DNA of 64,000 bases, taken from Micromonosporaceae bacterium KJ-029. Lineage in GTDB: Bacteria; Actinomycetota; Actinomycetes; Mycobacteriales; Micromonosporaceae. A program made the position numbers and the translations under genes. Where the stretch lies: the NCBI GenBank assembly GCA_005402585.1, contig BIFP01000008.1, forward strand, positions 186,001-250,000, read 5' to 3'. Below, one piece after another: positions 25,592-35,763 of the stretch. Each line of letters opens with the position of its first letter. Positions within the stretch are counted from its first letter, which is position 1. Below the pieces are notes generated by a model. That model made no database searches. It was not told the DNA's origin and saw nothing but the letters and a program-made list of their open reading frames with translations.

Positions 25592-26829
25592 GACGCCGGC
25601 CATGGCAGCCAGGCGGCCAGCCGGAAGTCGCCCGTGCGGTCGCGGCCGTGCTCCAGCCGGCCGCCGGCCAGGTTGACCCGCTCGGCGATGCCGACCAGAC
25701 CGGTGCCGGTGCCGGGGATCGGCCCGCCGGTGGGCTCCCCCACCGGCCAGCGGTTACGGATCTCCACGGTCAGGCCGTCGCCGGGCCTGCCGCTCAGACC
25801 GACCGTGACGGCGGCGCCGGCAGCGTGCTTGCGGGCGTTGGTCAGCCCCTCCTGCACGATCCGGTAGACGCTGCGGCCGACCACGGCGGGCAGCTGGTCG
25901 GCCGCGGACACCCGGTCGCTAAGGTCGACGCGTACCCCGGCGGCCCGGGACTCCGCCACCAGCGCGGGCAGGTCGCCGAGAGTGGGCTGGGGGCGTTCCG
26001 GGTCCGCGACGGAGGAGACCTCGGCCCGCAGCACGCCGATCACCTCGCGCAGATCCTGCAACGCGGCGTGGGCGCTACCCCGGATCACCCCGGCCGCCCG
26101 CGCCACCTCGTCCGGGGAGGCGTCGGGACGGAACTCCAGTGCCCCGGCGTGCAGGCTGAGCAGCGAGATCCGGTGGGCCAGTACGTCGTGCATCTCCCGG
26201 GCGATCCGGCTGCGCTCCAACTGCCGGGCCTGGGCCACCCTGAGTTGTTGCTCGGCCTCGGCGCGCTCGGCCCGCTCGCGGAGCGACAGCACCAGTTGCC
26301 GGCGCGCCCGCACGAACATCCCCCAGGCCAGCACCAGCAGGCCGCCCACCGCCCCCCACACCACATTCATCCAGTACGAGTTGCCCGGTTCGGGGCGCAG
26401 CAGAGCGAAGACCAGGTTGGTGGCCAGGCCGGCGGCCGTCACCGCCACGGCCACCACGGTGCGACGGTGCACCACCACAGTGAAGTAGATGATCACCAAG
26501 GCGGCGACGGAAGCCATGGAGAACGCCGTCAACGGCAGCGTCACCACCGCCAGCCCGAGCGGCCAGCGGCGACGCACCCAGAGCGCCGCCGCACAGTTCA
26601 GGCCGAGGAACGCGTCGGCGGCGATCATCCAGGGGTACGGCAGCGGTTCGGCGAGGGACGGACTCGGGGAGGCGGCGTCGAAGGTGGTCAACACCACCCA
26701 GGCCAGCGCGGCCAGGAAACAGAGACTGTCGACCAGCCAGTCCCGGGTGGTCCGCCGGGGGTGCTCGCGGGTCGTGCTGAGCGACCCGGGCAGCAGCCAC
26801 GGGTGTTCGAGCACGACGGCGCTGGTCAC
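25588..26829 (-). CDS. NarL-partner sensor histidine kinase (HisKA_3)
   Basis: The protein has 413 residues with GTG start. The N-terminal half has several transmembrane helices (FLAALAWVVLTTF, LGLAVVTLPLTAFSMASVAALVIIYF, LATNLVFALL, AVGGLLVLAWGMFV) with little extracytoplasmic sequence. A coiled linker leads to the HisKA_3 box with its His in AREMHDVLAHRISLLSLHAGAL and to an HATPase domain (TNARKHA, GTGTGLVGIAERVNLAGG). It is of the DesK/LiaS kind that senses the membrane. It is coupled to its regulator and divergent from the ABC genes. Confidence 0.9.
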   Translation of the reverse strand: MTSAVVLEHPWLLPGSLSTTREHPRRTTRDWLVDSLCFLAALAWVVLTTFDAASPSPSLAEPLPYPWMIAADAFLGLNCAAALWVRRRWPLGLAVVTLPLTAFSMASVAALVIIYFTVVVHRRTVVAVAVTAAGLATNLVFALLRPEPGNSYWMNVVWGAVGGLLVLAWGMFVRARRQLVLSLRERAERAEAEQQLRVAQARQLERSRIAREMHDVLAHRISLLSLHAGALEFRPDASPDEVARAAGVIRGSAHAALQDLREVIGVLRAEVSSVADPERPQPTLGDLPALVAESRAAGVRVDLSDRVSAADQLPAVVGRSVYRIVQEGLTNARKHAAGAAVTVGLSGRPGDGLTVEIRNRWPVGEPTGGPIPGTGTGLVGIAERVNLAGGRLEHGRDRTGDFRLAAWLPWPAS

Positions 26830-26887
26830 AGCCGTATGGTAGGCACCTGTCGGGGTGCCGGACCAGCTACCAAAGTCGACGCCTGAG

Positions 26888-26905
26888 CCTCGACCTTGGT
26901 CGAGG
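26888..26905. promoter_or_regulatory. Inverted repeat between kinase and ABC operon
   Basis: CCTCGACC-TT-GGTCGAGG has 8-bp perfect arms with a 2-bp centre in the 132-bp divergent promoter region. It is a good candidate for the binding site of the adjacent response regulator. This is inference from position and symmetry only. Confidence 0.5.
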
Positions 26906-26961
26906 AGATCCAGACCGCCGGCCGCTGCGGACAGCCGGATGGCCCGGCCAGGCTGACCGGC

Positions 26962-27903
26962 ATGATTGCGGTAAACCAGCTCATCAAGCGGTACGGACGG
27001 CACACCGCCGTCGAGGACGTCTCGTTCCACTGCGAACCGGGCACGGTCACCGGCTTCTTGGGGCCCAACGGGGCCGGCAAGTCCACCACCATGCGGATGA
27101 TCTGCGGGCTCACCCCGCCGACCTCCGGCCACGCCACCGTCGACGGACGCCCCTACCGGCAACTGCCCAACCCGGGGCGCACGGTCGGGGTGCTGCTGGA
27201 CGCCTCGGCCCAGCACTCCGGGCGTACCGGCCGGGAGGCCCTGGCGGTGGCGGCGGCGACGATGGGGGTGGACCGGCGCCGGGTGGGCGAGATGCTCGAT
27301 CGGGTGGGGCTGGACGCGGTCGCGGCCCGGCGGCGGGTCCGCGCGTACTCGCTGGGGATGCGCCAGCGGCTCGGCCTGGCACACGCGCTGCTGGGCAACC
27401 CCCGGGTGCTGGTGCTGGACGAGCCGGCCAACGGCCTGGACCCGGAAGGCATCTTCTGGATGCGCGGCCTGCTGCGCGACTTCGCCGACCGGGGCGGCAC
27501 CGTGCTGCTCTCCTCCCACCTGCTGCGCGAGGTGGAGGCGGTCGCGGACCGGCTGGTGGTGATCGGGGGTGGCCGGATCGTGGCTCAGGGCGGCAAGGAC
27601 GAGCTGCTGGCCGGCGACGGCACGCTGGTACGGGCCCGCGACCGGGTGGCGTTGCGTGGCGCCCTGGACCGGGCCGGCCTGCCGGTGAGCGAGGGCACCG
27701 ACGGGCTGCTGGTCCGGGCCGACACGGAGGCGGTCGGGCAGGCCGCCGCGGCGGCCGGCGTCGCCCTCACCGAACTGCGGCCGGCTGGCGGCGGTGGCCT
27801 GGAACAGCTCTTCCTCTCCCTCACCGCCGCTGCGGACAGCGCCACGGCGAACACCGCCCAGACCCGTACCAACGCCGAGCCGACCCGGGAGGCCCTCCGA
27901 TGA
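26962..27903 (+). CDS. ABC transporter ATP-binding protein
   Basis: A 313-residue ABC-2 exporter ATPase. Walker A is [12 protein letters not shown], signature AYSLGMRQRLGLA, Walker B VLVLDEPANGLDP, H-loop LLSSHLLRE. The C-terminal extension (about 220-313) is typical of exporters with separate permeases. ATG 26962 at MIAVNQLIKRYG gives the family N-terminus. It overlaps the permease by ATGA, and the operon includes the YqeB-like gene. Confidence 0.92.
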   Translation: MIAVNQLIKRYGRHTAVEDVSFHCEPGTVTGFLGPNGAGKSTTMRMICGLTPPTSGHATVDGRPYRQLPNPGRTVGVLLDASAQHSGRTGREALAVAAATMGVDRRRVGEMLDRVGLDAVAARRRVRAYSLGMRQRLGLAHALLGNPRVLVLDEPANGLDPEGIFWMRGLLRDFADRGGTVLLSSHLLREVEAVADRLVVIGGGRIVAQGGKDELLAGDGTLVRARDRVALRGALDRAGLPVSEGTDGLLVRADTEAVGQAAAAAGVALTELRPAGGGGLEQLFLSLTAAADSATANTAQTRTNAEPTREALR

Positions 27904-28685
27904 CCACGATCACCGCGCCCGAGGTCGCCCCGGTCGCCCGGCCGGGTGAGCGCCGGCCGCCGCTGGCCCGTCTGACCGCCGTGGAGCTGCGCAAACTCGT
28001 CAACACCCGGGCCGGCCGCTGGTTGCTGATCACCATCGGCCTGGTCGCCGCCCTCATCGTTACGATCCAGCTGGTGTACGCGCCGGACAGCGAGCAGACG
28101 TTCGTCAACTTCTTCATGCCGTCGCTGCTGCCGGTCGGAGTGCTGCTGCCGGTGCTGGGCATCCTGTCGATCACCAGCGAGTGGTCGCAGCGCACCGCGT
28201 TGACCACGTTCGCGCTGGTGCCCCGGCGGGAACGGGTGATCGTGGCCAAGCTCGCCGCGGTGGTACTGGCCGCCCTCGCCTCGGTGCTGGCGAGCCTCGC
28301 CCTCGCCGCCGTGGGAACGTTGATCGCCGACGCCACCGGCGGCGCGGGCACCTGGCGGATCGAGGGTTCGCTGATCCTGCACGCCGCCGTGTTCCAGGTG
28401 GCCAACGTGCTGTTGGGCGCGGGGTTCGGCCTGCTGCTCCTGCACACCCCGCTGGCCATCGTCGCCTACCTGGTGCTGCCGATCGCCTGGTCGATGGTGG
28501 GCCAACTGGTCCGGCCGCTGGACGGCGCCGCCGGCTGGCTGGACAGCACACGCACAATGGACCCGTTGTTCACCGCCGAGATGACCGCCGCGCAGTGGGG
28601 GCGACTCGGGGTATCGCTGCTGGTGTGGCTGGTCGTGCCCCTGCTCGCCGGGCTGCTGCGCACGCTTCGACGGGAGGTGGCATGA
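27900..28685 (+). CDS. ABC-2 type permease
   Basis: An integral membrane protein of 261 residues with about six helices (WLLITIGLVAALIVTIQLVY, LLPVGVLLPVLGILSI, LAAVVLAALASVLASLALAA, VLLGAGFGLLLLHTPLAIVAYLVLP, LGVSLLVWLVVPLLAGLL). The SEWSQRTALTTFALVPRR loop is typical of ABC-2 permeases next to DesK-like systems. It pairs with the preceding ATPase. Confidence 0.88.
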   Translation: MTTITAPEVAPVARPGERRPPLARLTAVELRKLVNTRAGRWLLITIGLVAALIVTIQLVYAPDSEQTFVNFFMPSLLPVGVLLPVLGILSITSEWSQRTALTTFALVPRRERVIVAKLAAVVLAALASVLASLALAAVGTLIADATGGAGTWRIEGSLILHAAVFQVANVLLGAGFGLLLLHTPLAIVAYLVLPIAWSMVGQLVRPLDGAAGWLDSTRTMDPLFTAEMTAAQWGRLGVSLLVWLVVPLLAGLLRTLRREVA

Positions 28686-29383
28686 CGGCGTACGGCACGC
28701 CGACCGTGGTCGGCGGCGGGGCCGGAGAGCTGCTGGTGCTCTGGGGCGGGATCCCGGTGCTCGGCGGCGCGGCGGGCGGGCTGCTCGCCTTCGGCGCCGG
28801 TTGGGTGGCCGGCCTGCCCTGGGCACCGTTGCAGGGCCTGTTCCGCCTGGTCGACGGGCTGAACGAGGGGTACGCCCTGAGCGGCGGCGTGGGGGTCGGC
28901 GTACTGGCCGGGTTGGTGATCGGCGCGATCGGCACCGCCGAGCGGGTACGCGTCACCGTGGAGAGCAGCCGGGTACGGCTGCGACGCGGTAGCGCCGAGC
29001 GGGAGATCGGGCGCCCGGAGACGCGGGTGGTCTTCGTCGACCGCCAGGATCTGGTGCTGCTCGACGCGGACGACGGTGAGCTGGCCCGGCAGCGCTCCGA
29101 CCTGCCGGCCGGCCAGTTGGCCGCGGCGTTCCGGGCACACGGCTGGCCGTGGGTGGAGGAGGATCCGCACCGGGCGACGTACCGGCGCTGGGTCCCCGAC
29201 CTGCCCGGGCTGCCGACCGGGGCGGACGCGCTGCTGCGGGCCCGGCAGGAGGCGTTGGAGCGCGGCCGGGGCGACGAGGCCCGGGAACTGCGCGAGGAGC
29301 TGGCCCGCTACGGCGTGGTGGTCCGCGACGACGACAAGCGGCAGTACTGGCGGCTGACCCGGTCGGCCCTGCCACCCGGATGA
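28682..29383 (+). CDS. YqeB-like membrane protein
   Basis: The protein has 233 residues; its ATG overlaps the permease stop (ATGA), so it is the third gene of the ABC operon. Two glycine-rich membrane segments (VLGGAAGGLLAFGAGWVAGL and VGVGVLAGLVIGAIGTAE) precede a PH-like soluble domain (RVTVESSRVRLRRGS, VFVDRQDLVLLDADDGEL). A C-terminal region with RATYRRWVPDLPGLPTGADALL and LREELARYGVVVRDD is conserved in YqeB-family proteins (from memory). The role is unknown. Confidence 0.75.
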   Translation: MTAYGTPTVVGGGAGELLVLWGGIPVLGGAAGGLLAFGAGWVAGLPWAPLQGLFRLVDGLNEGYALSGGVGVGVLAGLVIGAIGTAERVRVTVESSRVRLRRGSAEREIGRPETRVVFVDRQDLVLLDADDGELARQRSDLPAGQLAAAFRAHGWPWVEEDPHRATYRRWVPDLPGLPTGADALLRARQEALERGRGDEARELREELARYGVVVRDDDKRQYWRLTRSALPPG

Positions 29384-29389
29384 CCCGAA

Positions 29390-29420
29390 CGGGCCGGGCC
29401 CCGAAGAGGGACCCGGCCCG
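29390..29420. terminator. Bidirectional hairpin terminator
   Basis: CGGGCCGGGCCCC (29390-29402) pairs with GGGACCCGGCCCG (29408-29420) at 12 of 13 positions with a 5-nt loop. It lies between the convergent YqeB-like gene and M28 peptidase gene. Confidence 0.75.
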
Positions 29421-29439
29421 ATCAGTGGAACAAACTCGA

Positions 29440-31047
29440 TCACATCGCGGCGATACCGTGCGCGTGCTTGCCGCCGGCCTTGCCGTGCGACTTGCCCGGC
29501 GACTTGACGCCGTTCACGGCCGAGGTGTCGAACGCGAACGTGATCACCGCGGTGGCGACAGCGTCCGAGTTGACGTCCAGGGCGAAGACGTTGACGTTGC
29601 CCTTGAGCTTGTACTTCTTCCCCAGCGCCTGGTACAGCGTGGCGTCGGCACCGTCGGCGACCGGCGTGAGGCTGTCGCACGCCTGGTGGTAGCAGGGGTC
29701 GTACGACTCCCCCGCAATCCCACCGAAGAGAGCGGCCTCGGCCGCCGTCTTGCGGCCCTCAGCGCCGGTGAACAGGCCACCGGCCGGGATGTCGACGTCG
29801 ATGAACGCCCCGTAGTCCGAGCGGCCGGTGAAGTCGGACGGCACGGTGGGCAGCCCACGGGAGGCGAAGAAGTCCTCGAACACCTTCTCGATCTGCGCCG
29901 AGCCCTCGGGACCCGGGCCGGCGCCCTCCTGCGCGGAGTCGTCGCCGTCGTACACGCCGAAGACGTAGTTCGGCGAGCCGATCATGTCGAAGTTGAGGTA
30001 GAGAGCGATGTCGCCGACCTGCTGCTCGCTCAGGCTGTCCACGTAGTACTGCGAGCCGATCAGGCCCGCCTCCTCCGCACCCCACCAGGCGAAGCGGACC
30101 GCGTTGTTCGGCTTCACCTTCGCCATCTGCAGCGCGACCTCGAGCAGGGCGGCGCTACCGGTGCCGTTGTCGTTGTAGCCCGGCCCGGCCGGGTCCGAGT
30201 CGAGGTGGGCGCCGGCCATGACCACGTTGTCGGTGCGGCCGTTCTTGGTCTGCGCCAGGACGTTCTCGGTGCTGCGGACCTCCGAGGTGGTGTCGGCCTC
30301 GATCCGGAGGACCAGGCCCGGCGTCGCCGCGAACTGCGCCCCCGTGTCGTACGAGACCGAGACGGCCGGGATGCCGACCGGGTTGGTCAGGGTACCGGCG
30401 AACAGTTCCCAGCGGTCCGGGTTGGCCTCGGGCGTACCGTTGCCCTGGTTCATGATGATCGCGCCAGCCGCGCCGGCGGCCTCGGCGTTGGCGACCTTGT
30501 CCCCGAAGCCGCAGGTGCCGCGCTGCATCAGCGCGATCTTGCCGACCACGTCGATGCCGGCGAAGTCGCTGGCCTCGCAGCCGGACGTCGAGGCGCGCGG
30601 CGGCGTGAGAGCAAGGTCCACCGCCACGACCTGCCCCTGCCCCACCCCGTCGCCGGAGTAGTCCATCAGGTCGTAGTCGACGCCAGCCTGGTACGTGGTC
30701 GGGTTCGGCGCCACCTGCGCGAACGAGGAGCCGAACTCCTCGTAGAAGGCGAAGTCGAACTGCTGCCGGGTCACCTGGTAGCCGGCCTTCTTCAGCAGCC
30801 CGGCCACGTAGTCAGCGCTGGCGTCGTAGCCCGGCGTGCCGGAGGCACGCGTGCCGTTGTTGGCGTTGGCGATGGCCTGGAACTTGTCGAGGTGCTTGAA
30901 CACACCTTCGACCGTCACCGCCTTGGTCAGCTTCTTGGCCGAGTTGTTGTTCGGGTCCGCCAGCGCCGGGCTTGCCAGCGCCACCGTTCCCACAAGGGTG
31001 CTGGCCGCGATACCGGCAAGCACTCTCTTGCCTGAGAAAGGCACCAC
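29440..31047 (-). CDS. Secreted M28 aminopeptidase with PA domain
   Basis: The protein has 535 residues from GTG 31047 (GTG 31044 is an equal alternative). The signal peptide is RVLAGIAASTLVGTVALASPALA. The metallopeptidase domain is split by a protease-associated domain (about 140-260; IDVVGKIALMQRGTCGFGDKVANAEAAGAAG). Zinc ligands lie in AGAHLDSDPAGPGYNDNGTG, WGAEEAGLIGS, NFDM and CYHQACDS. It resembles Streptomyces aminopeptidase S. The C-terminus carries an additional beta domain and a His/Lys/Gly tail (SHGKAGGKHAHG). It is the second M28 enzyme of the window. Confidence 0.92.
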   Translation of the reverse strand: MVPFSGKRVLAGIAASTLVGTVALASPALADPNNNSAKKLTKAVTVEGVFKHLDKFQAIANANNGTRASGTPGYDASADYVAGLLKKAGYQVTRQQFDFAFYEEFGSSFAQVAPNPTTYQAGVDYDLMDYSGDGVGQGQVVAVDLALTPPRASTSGCEASDFAGIDVVGKIALMQRGTCGFGDKVANAEAAGAAGAIIMNQGNGTPEANPDRWELFAGTLTNPVGIPAVSVSYDTGAQFAATPGLVLRIEADTTSEVRSTENVLAQTKNGRTDNVVMAGAHLDSDPAGPGYNDNGTGSAALLEVALQMAKVKPNNAVRFAWWGAEEAGLIGSQYYVDSLSEQQVGDIALYLNFDMIGSPNYVFGVYDGDDSAQEGAGPGPEGSAQIEKVFEDFFASRGLPTVPSDFTGRSDYGAFIDVDIPAGGLFTGAEGRKTAAEAALFGGIAGESYDPCYHQACDSLTPVADGADATLYQALGKKYKLKGNVNVFALDVNSDAVATAVITFAFDTSAVNGVKSPGKSHGKAGGKHAHGIAAM

Positions 31048-31178
31048 GATGTGCCACGTCCTTCCTCTGCGGGTATCCGGCTTCCTACCCCCGTATGCCG
31101 GATGTTCCGGCAATCTAAGTGCACATTCATCTAGATGCAATGGGCCTGTGCAGTCGAGCCGCCCCGCCGTTCGGACTG

Positions 31179-31931
31179 CTACCGCCGCTCGACGCTCGCC
31201 CGGCGCGGCAGCGGGCGGCCCACCTCGGCCAGCAACTCGTCGAGGGCGTCCATTTCGGCCCAGCCGTTGACCTCGACCCGCCCGGTGGCGTCCACTGTGA
31301 TCTCGATCCGGTCCGGGCTGCCTGACAGGCCGTCGAGCAGACCCGGGAAACGGTCGCTGAGCAGCACGAACTCCTGGTTGGTGGAGCCCACCCAGGGCCG
31401 CCGGGTGTCGATCCGGTCGGCCTCGAACGGCCCGGCGACCAGCAGGTCGGTCGCCGCGAGCAGCGCGCCGACATCGTCCCGGCCGGCGTCGACCGCTGCC
31501 GTCAACTGCGACCGGGTGTAGCCGCTGAAGGTCATCACCGAACGCCCGGCGGCTCCTACCCCGGTGGCAACCTCCGCCAGCGGGGCCGCCTGGTCGAACG
31601 GCTCGCCCCCCAACAGCGTCAGCCCTTCGGTGCCGGCGTCGATCACCCGGCGCACCAGGTCGGCCGGGCGGACCTGCTCTCCACCCTGGAACCGCCACAG
31701 GTGCGGGTTGAAGCAGCCGGGGCAGCGGATGGCGCAGCCCTGCACCCAGACGGCGGTCCGCTCGCCCGGCCCCTCGGCGCGGGTGGAGGGCAGGAACCGG
31801 GCCAGCGCGACGGTCTCCGCTTCCCGGCGAGGGGCCGGTCCGCGCTCAGGTGTTTTCGGCGTCAGGCGAGGGGCCGGTCCGCGCTCAGACGTCTCCGTCC
31901 CACGGCGAGGAACCCGGCCGCGCTCAGACAT
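31179..31931 (-). CDS. Radical-SAM activating-enzyme-like protein (NrdG type) with 13-residue repeats
   Basis: The protein has 250 residues. The 4Fe-4S motif is CAIRCPGC in VQGCAIRCPGCFNPHLW; TLLGGEPFDQ is the SAM-binding GGEP motif; MTFSGYTRSQL follows as in ribonucleotide-reductase and formate-lyase activases. The N-terminal 39 residues are three 13-aa repeats (SERGRVPRRGTET, SERGPAPRLTPKT, PERGPAPRREAET). ATG 31931 overlaps the stop of the HhH gene by 8 nt, so it is the last gene of the Ycf46-type operon. The substrate is unknown; glycyl-radical or RNR genes are absent nearby. Confidence 0.8.
   Translation of the reverse strand: MSERGRVPRRGTETSERGPAPRLTPKTPERGPAPRREAETVALARFLPSTRAEGPGERTAVWVQGCAIRCPGCFNPHLWRFQGGEQVRPADLVRRVIDAGTEGLTLLGGEPFDQAAPLAEVATGVGAAGRSVMTFSGYTRSQLTAAVDAGRDDVGALLAATDLLVAGPFEADRIDTRRPWVGSTNQEFVLLSDRFPGLLDGLSGSPDRIEITVDATGRVEVNGWAEMDALDELLAEVGRPLPRRASVERR
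31826..31928 (-). repeat. Three 39-bp in-frame tandem repeats at the 5' end of the activase gene
   Basis: Units start at 31826, 31865 and 31904. The first two share the block GGCGAGGGGCCGGTCCGCGC; the third is diverged. They encode the ERGPAPR-type N-terminal repeats. The 39-bp period keeps the reading frame. Confidence 0.8.
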
Positions 31932-32922
31932 CCAGGACGCGCCCCTGCGGTGGTTGCCCCGGCGCGGGGCCGGTCGGCGGCGTGCAGACCAGGCGGTCGC
32001 GCAGCCGGGCGTACTCGTGGGGTGCCAGGTTAGCGGCGGCGGCGAACTCGGGCAGGCCGCCGAAGCCGCCACGCCGATCGCGTTCTGTCAGAACGTACCG
32101 GGCGCGCTGCGGGTCGAAGCCCGGCAGCGCCGCGAGGTCGTCCAGCCGGGCGGCGTTGACGTCCAGCTGTCCGGCGGAAGCCGCCGCCGGCTGACCCTGC
32201 GCGGGCACGGGCGCCGCGACCGGCCCGGGTCCGAAGTAGGCACCCGTCGGGTACGCCGCCGTCGCCGGATCGGACCCCGGCCCGGCCGACGGGTACGCCG
32301 GCGACGCGGGCGGATACGCAGGCGGATACGCCGGAGACGTGGGCGGGTACGCAGGCGACGCGGGCGACTGCATCGACGGGGTGGGCGGATAGGCAGGCGA
32401 CGTGGGCGGGTGGTTGGGCGACTGTGCCGCCGGGGTGGCCGGGCTCAGGCCGGGTGGTGGCGCGAGCGTGCCGGGTGGGTACGCGCCGCCGGCCGCTGAT
32501 CCCGCAGCCGGCGACGCGGCGTGCCAGGGGCGGAAGCCCGCCCGCCAGCGCAGCCACGAAGAGTTGATCAGCACGGCGTGCACGATGGTGGCCATCCAGA
32601 TCGCCAGCACCGCGCCGGTCGCCCATTCCTTGATGGCCGTGTCGGACTCACCGACGAGGATGAAGGCGGTCCAGCCGATCAGGGTGTAGGCGATGCCGGC
32701 GATCCACCACGCCGCACGCTTGGCGCGGAAACCCACGTAGATGAACCCGAAGCCGCCGAGGCAGCTCATGCCGAGGATGGGCAGGAGCAGCCACCAACTG
32801 TGCAGCAGCCGCCACTTCAGGCTGGCGGCCGGCGGCGCGGCCCCCGGACCCGCGCCGGACGGCGGGACCGGCGGATGTCCTGCTGGCGGGTGCGGCCACC
32901 CCGGGTCAGGCGCGTTCGACAT
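31924..32922 (-). CDS. Membrane protein with C-terminal helix-hairpin-helix domain
   Basis: The protein has 332 residues. After a Pro-rich start there are three or four transmembrane helices (WWLLLPILGMSCLGGFGFIYVGF, AAWWIAGIAYTLIGWTAFILVG, TGAVLAIWMATIVHAVLI). A long Pro/Ala/Tyr-rich linker (SPAYPPTSPAYPPAYPP) is followed by a ComEA/T2SK-type helix-hairpin-helix at about 255-320 (LDVNAARLDDLAALPGFDPQ, FGGLPEFAAAANL). The HhH points to the cytoplasm and could bind DNA or a protein partner. It overlaps both neighbours in the operon (17 nt and 8 nt). Confidence 0.8.
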   Translation of the reverse strand: MSNAPDPGWPHPPAGHPPVPPSGAGPGAAPPAASLKWRLLHSWWLLLPILGMSCLGGFGFIYVGFRAKRAAWWIAGIAYTLIGWTAFILVGESDTAIKEWATGAVLAIWMATIVHAVLINSSWLRWRAGFRPWHAASPAAGSAAGGAYPPGTLAPPPGLSPATPAAQSPNHPPTSPAYPPTPSMQSPASPAYPPTSPAYPPAYPPASPAYPSAGPGSDPATAAYPTGAYFGPGPVAAPVPAQGQPAAASAGQLDVNAARLDDLAALPGFDPQRARYVLTERDRRGGFGGLPEFAAAANLAPHEYARLRDRLVCTPPTGPAPGQPPQGRVLDV

Positions 32923-33118
32923 CGCGTTCCTCCTGTCGCAGGGTCTCGGCGGTCCGCGTGTAGTCGGCGGTGTAGGCGCTGCGCACCGTGCGGGCGGCCA
33001 ACAGGTCCTCCAGCACGGCGACGTAGTCGAGGCACCGGTCGCCGAGCAGGCCCCTGGTCTCGGCGCTCACCACGCCCTCGCTGGTCACCGTGACGACGAT
33101 CCGCGGCTGGCCGCTCAT
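32906..33118 (-). CDS. DUF2997-like small protein
   Basis: The protein has 70 residues. ATG 33118 sits on the stop of the preceding gene (TGATG); a GTG at 33121 directly precedes it. The pattern RIVVTVTSEGVVSAETRGLLGDRCLDYVAVLEDLL matches DUF2997 proteins (short beta hairpin, then GxxGxxC and a helix). The remaining tail ends YTADYTRTAETL. In other bacteria DUF2997 genes lie beside ycf46-like AAA and DUF1257 genes (from memory), which supports the call. Confidence 0.65.
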   Translation of the reverse strand: MSGQPRIVVTVTSEGVVSAETRGLLGDRCLDYVAVLEDLLAARTVRSAYTADYTRTAETLRQEERDVERA

Positions 33119-33570
33119 CACGACCGGCCCTCGACGGCGAAGACCAGGCGGACGCTGGCGTCCTCGGTGACCTGCTCGGACTCCAGCCGCAGCCCGGCGG
33201 CGGGGGCCTGCTGGCGCAGCCGCTCCAGCACCGCCCGCTGGACCTGCCGCCCGTACGCGGTCTCGATGGCCCGCACCACCTCGACGGCCCGATCCTCGTC
33301 GACCTCGCCGGTGAAGTGCGCCGTCCAGATGCCTTCCGGGTCGCGCTGGAAGCTCGCCCGTACGCCCGCCCAGTCCGCGGTGATCGTGTCCCGGTCGACG
33401 CCGACCACGGCGGCGGTGTCGTGCAGCGCTGCCGCGAGCAGCGTCTCGTCCCGCATGCGGGTCTGCACCTGGCAGACGACACGACCCTGCTGGTCCCGCC
33501 GGGCGACGGCGCCCTGGGCGGCGACCACGGCGGCAATGGCCAACGGCACGAGTACCACCGAGATGCTCAT
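33118..33570 (-). CDS. Ycf35/DUF1257-like protein with N-terminal membrane anchor
   Basis: The protein has 150 residues. A hydrophobic helix (MSISVVLVPLAIAAVVAAQGA) precedes a soluble domain: MRDETLLAAALHDTAAVVGV, then IWTAHFTGEVDEDRAVEVVRAIETAYGRQV and GLRLESEQVTEDASVRLVFAVEG. The last part follows the Ycf35 (DUF1257) C-terminal pattern. Canonical members lack the anchor, so this is a membrane-tethered variant. It is 58 bp downstream of the Ycf46-like ATPase and overlaps the DUF2997-like gene. Confidence 0.65.
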   Translation of the reverse strand: MSISVVLVPLAIAAVVAAQGAVARRDQQGRVVCQVQTRMRDETLLAAALHDTAAVVGVDRDTITADWAGVRASFQRDPEGIWTAHFTGEVDEDRAVEVVRAIETAYGRQVQRAVLERLRQQAPAAGLRLESEQVTEDASVRLVFAVEGRS

Positions 33571-33628
33571 GACAACGCTCCGCCGCGCTGGCTCATCCGG
33601 CCACTCCCCTCCCTCGTCGGCGCGGAAA

Positions 33629-35560
<1,932 letters not shown>

Positions 35561-35763
35561 GGTCGGATTCCTCCCCCACAGAGACATTCGACCTGGCGGA
35601 CTCTAACAGCCCATGATCGCGAGTGGCGATTTCCGCGGCCGGCGACCAATCCTTGGACGCCCGCCGGCGGTGCCTCAGGCGAACCGGGCGGCCACGAACG
35701 GTAGGGGATGATCGAATTCTCGCCACCGGCCCGCTACCGTCTCCCCTCTGGGGAGGTACGTCG
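35561..35763. promoter_or_regulatory. Shared promoter region of the Ycf46 operon and parA
   Basis: 203 bp between divergent start codons. Both genes have good SD sequences (GGAGG). No clear operator was recognised. The arrangement allows joint control of the two transcription units. Confidence 0.45.
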
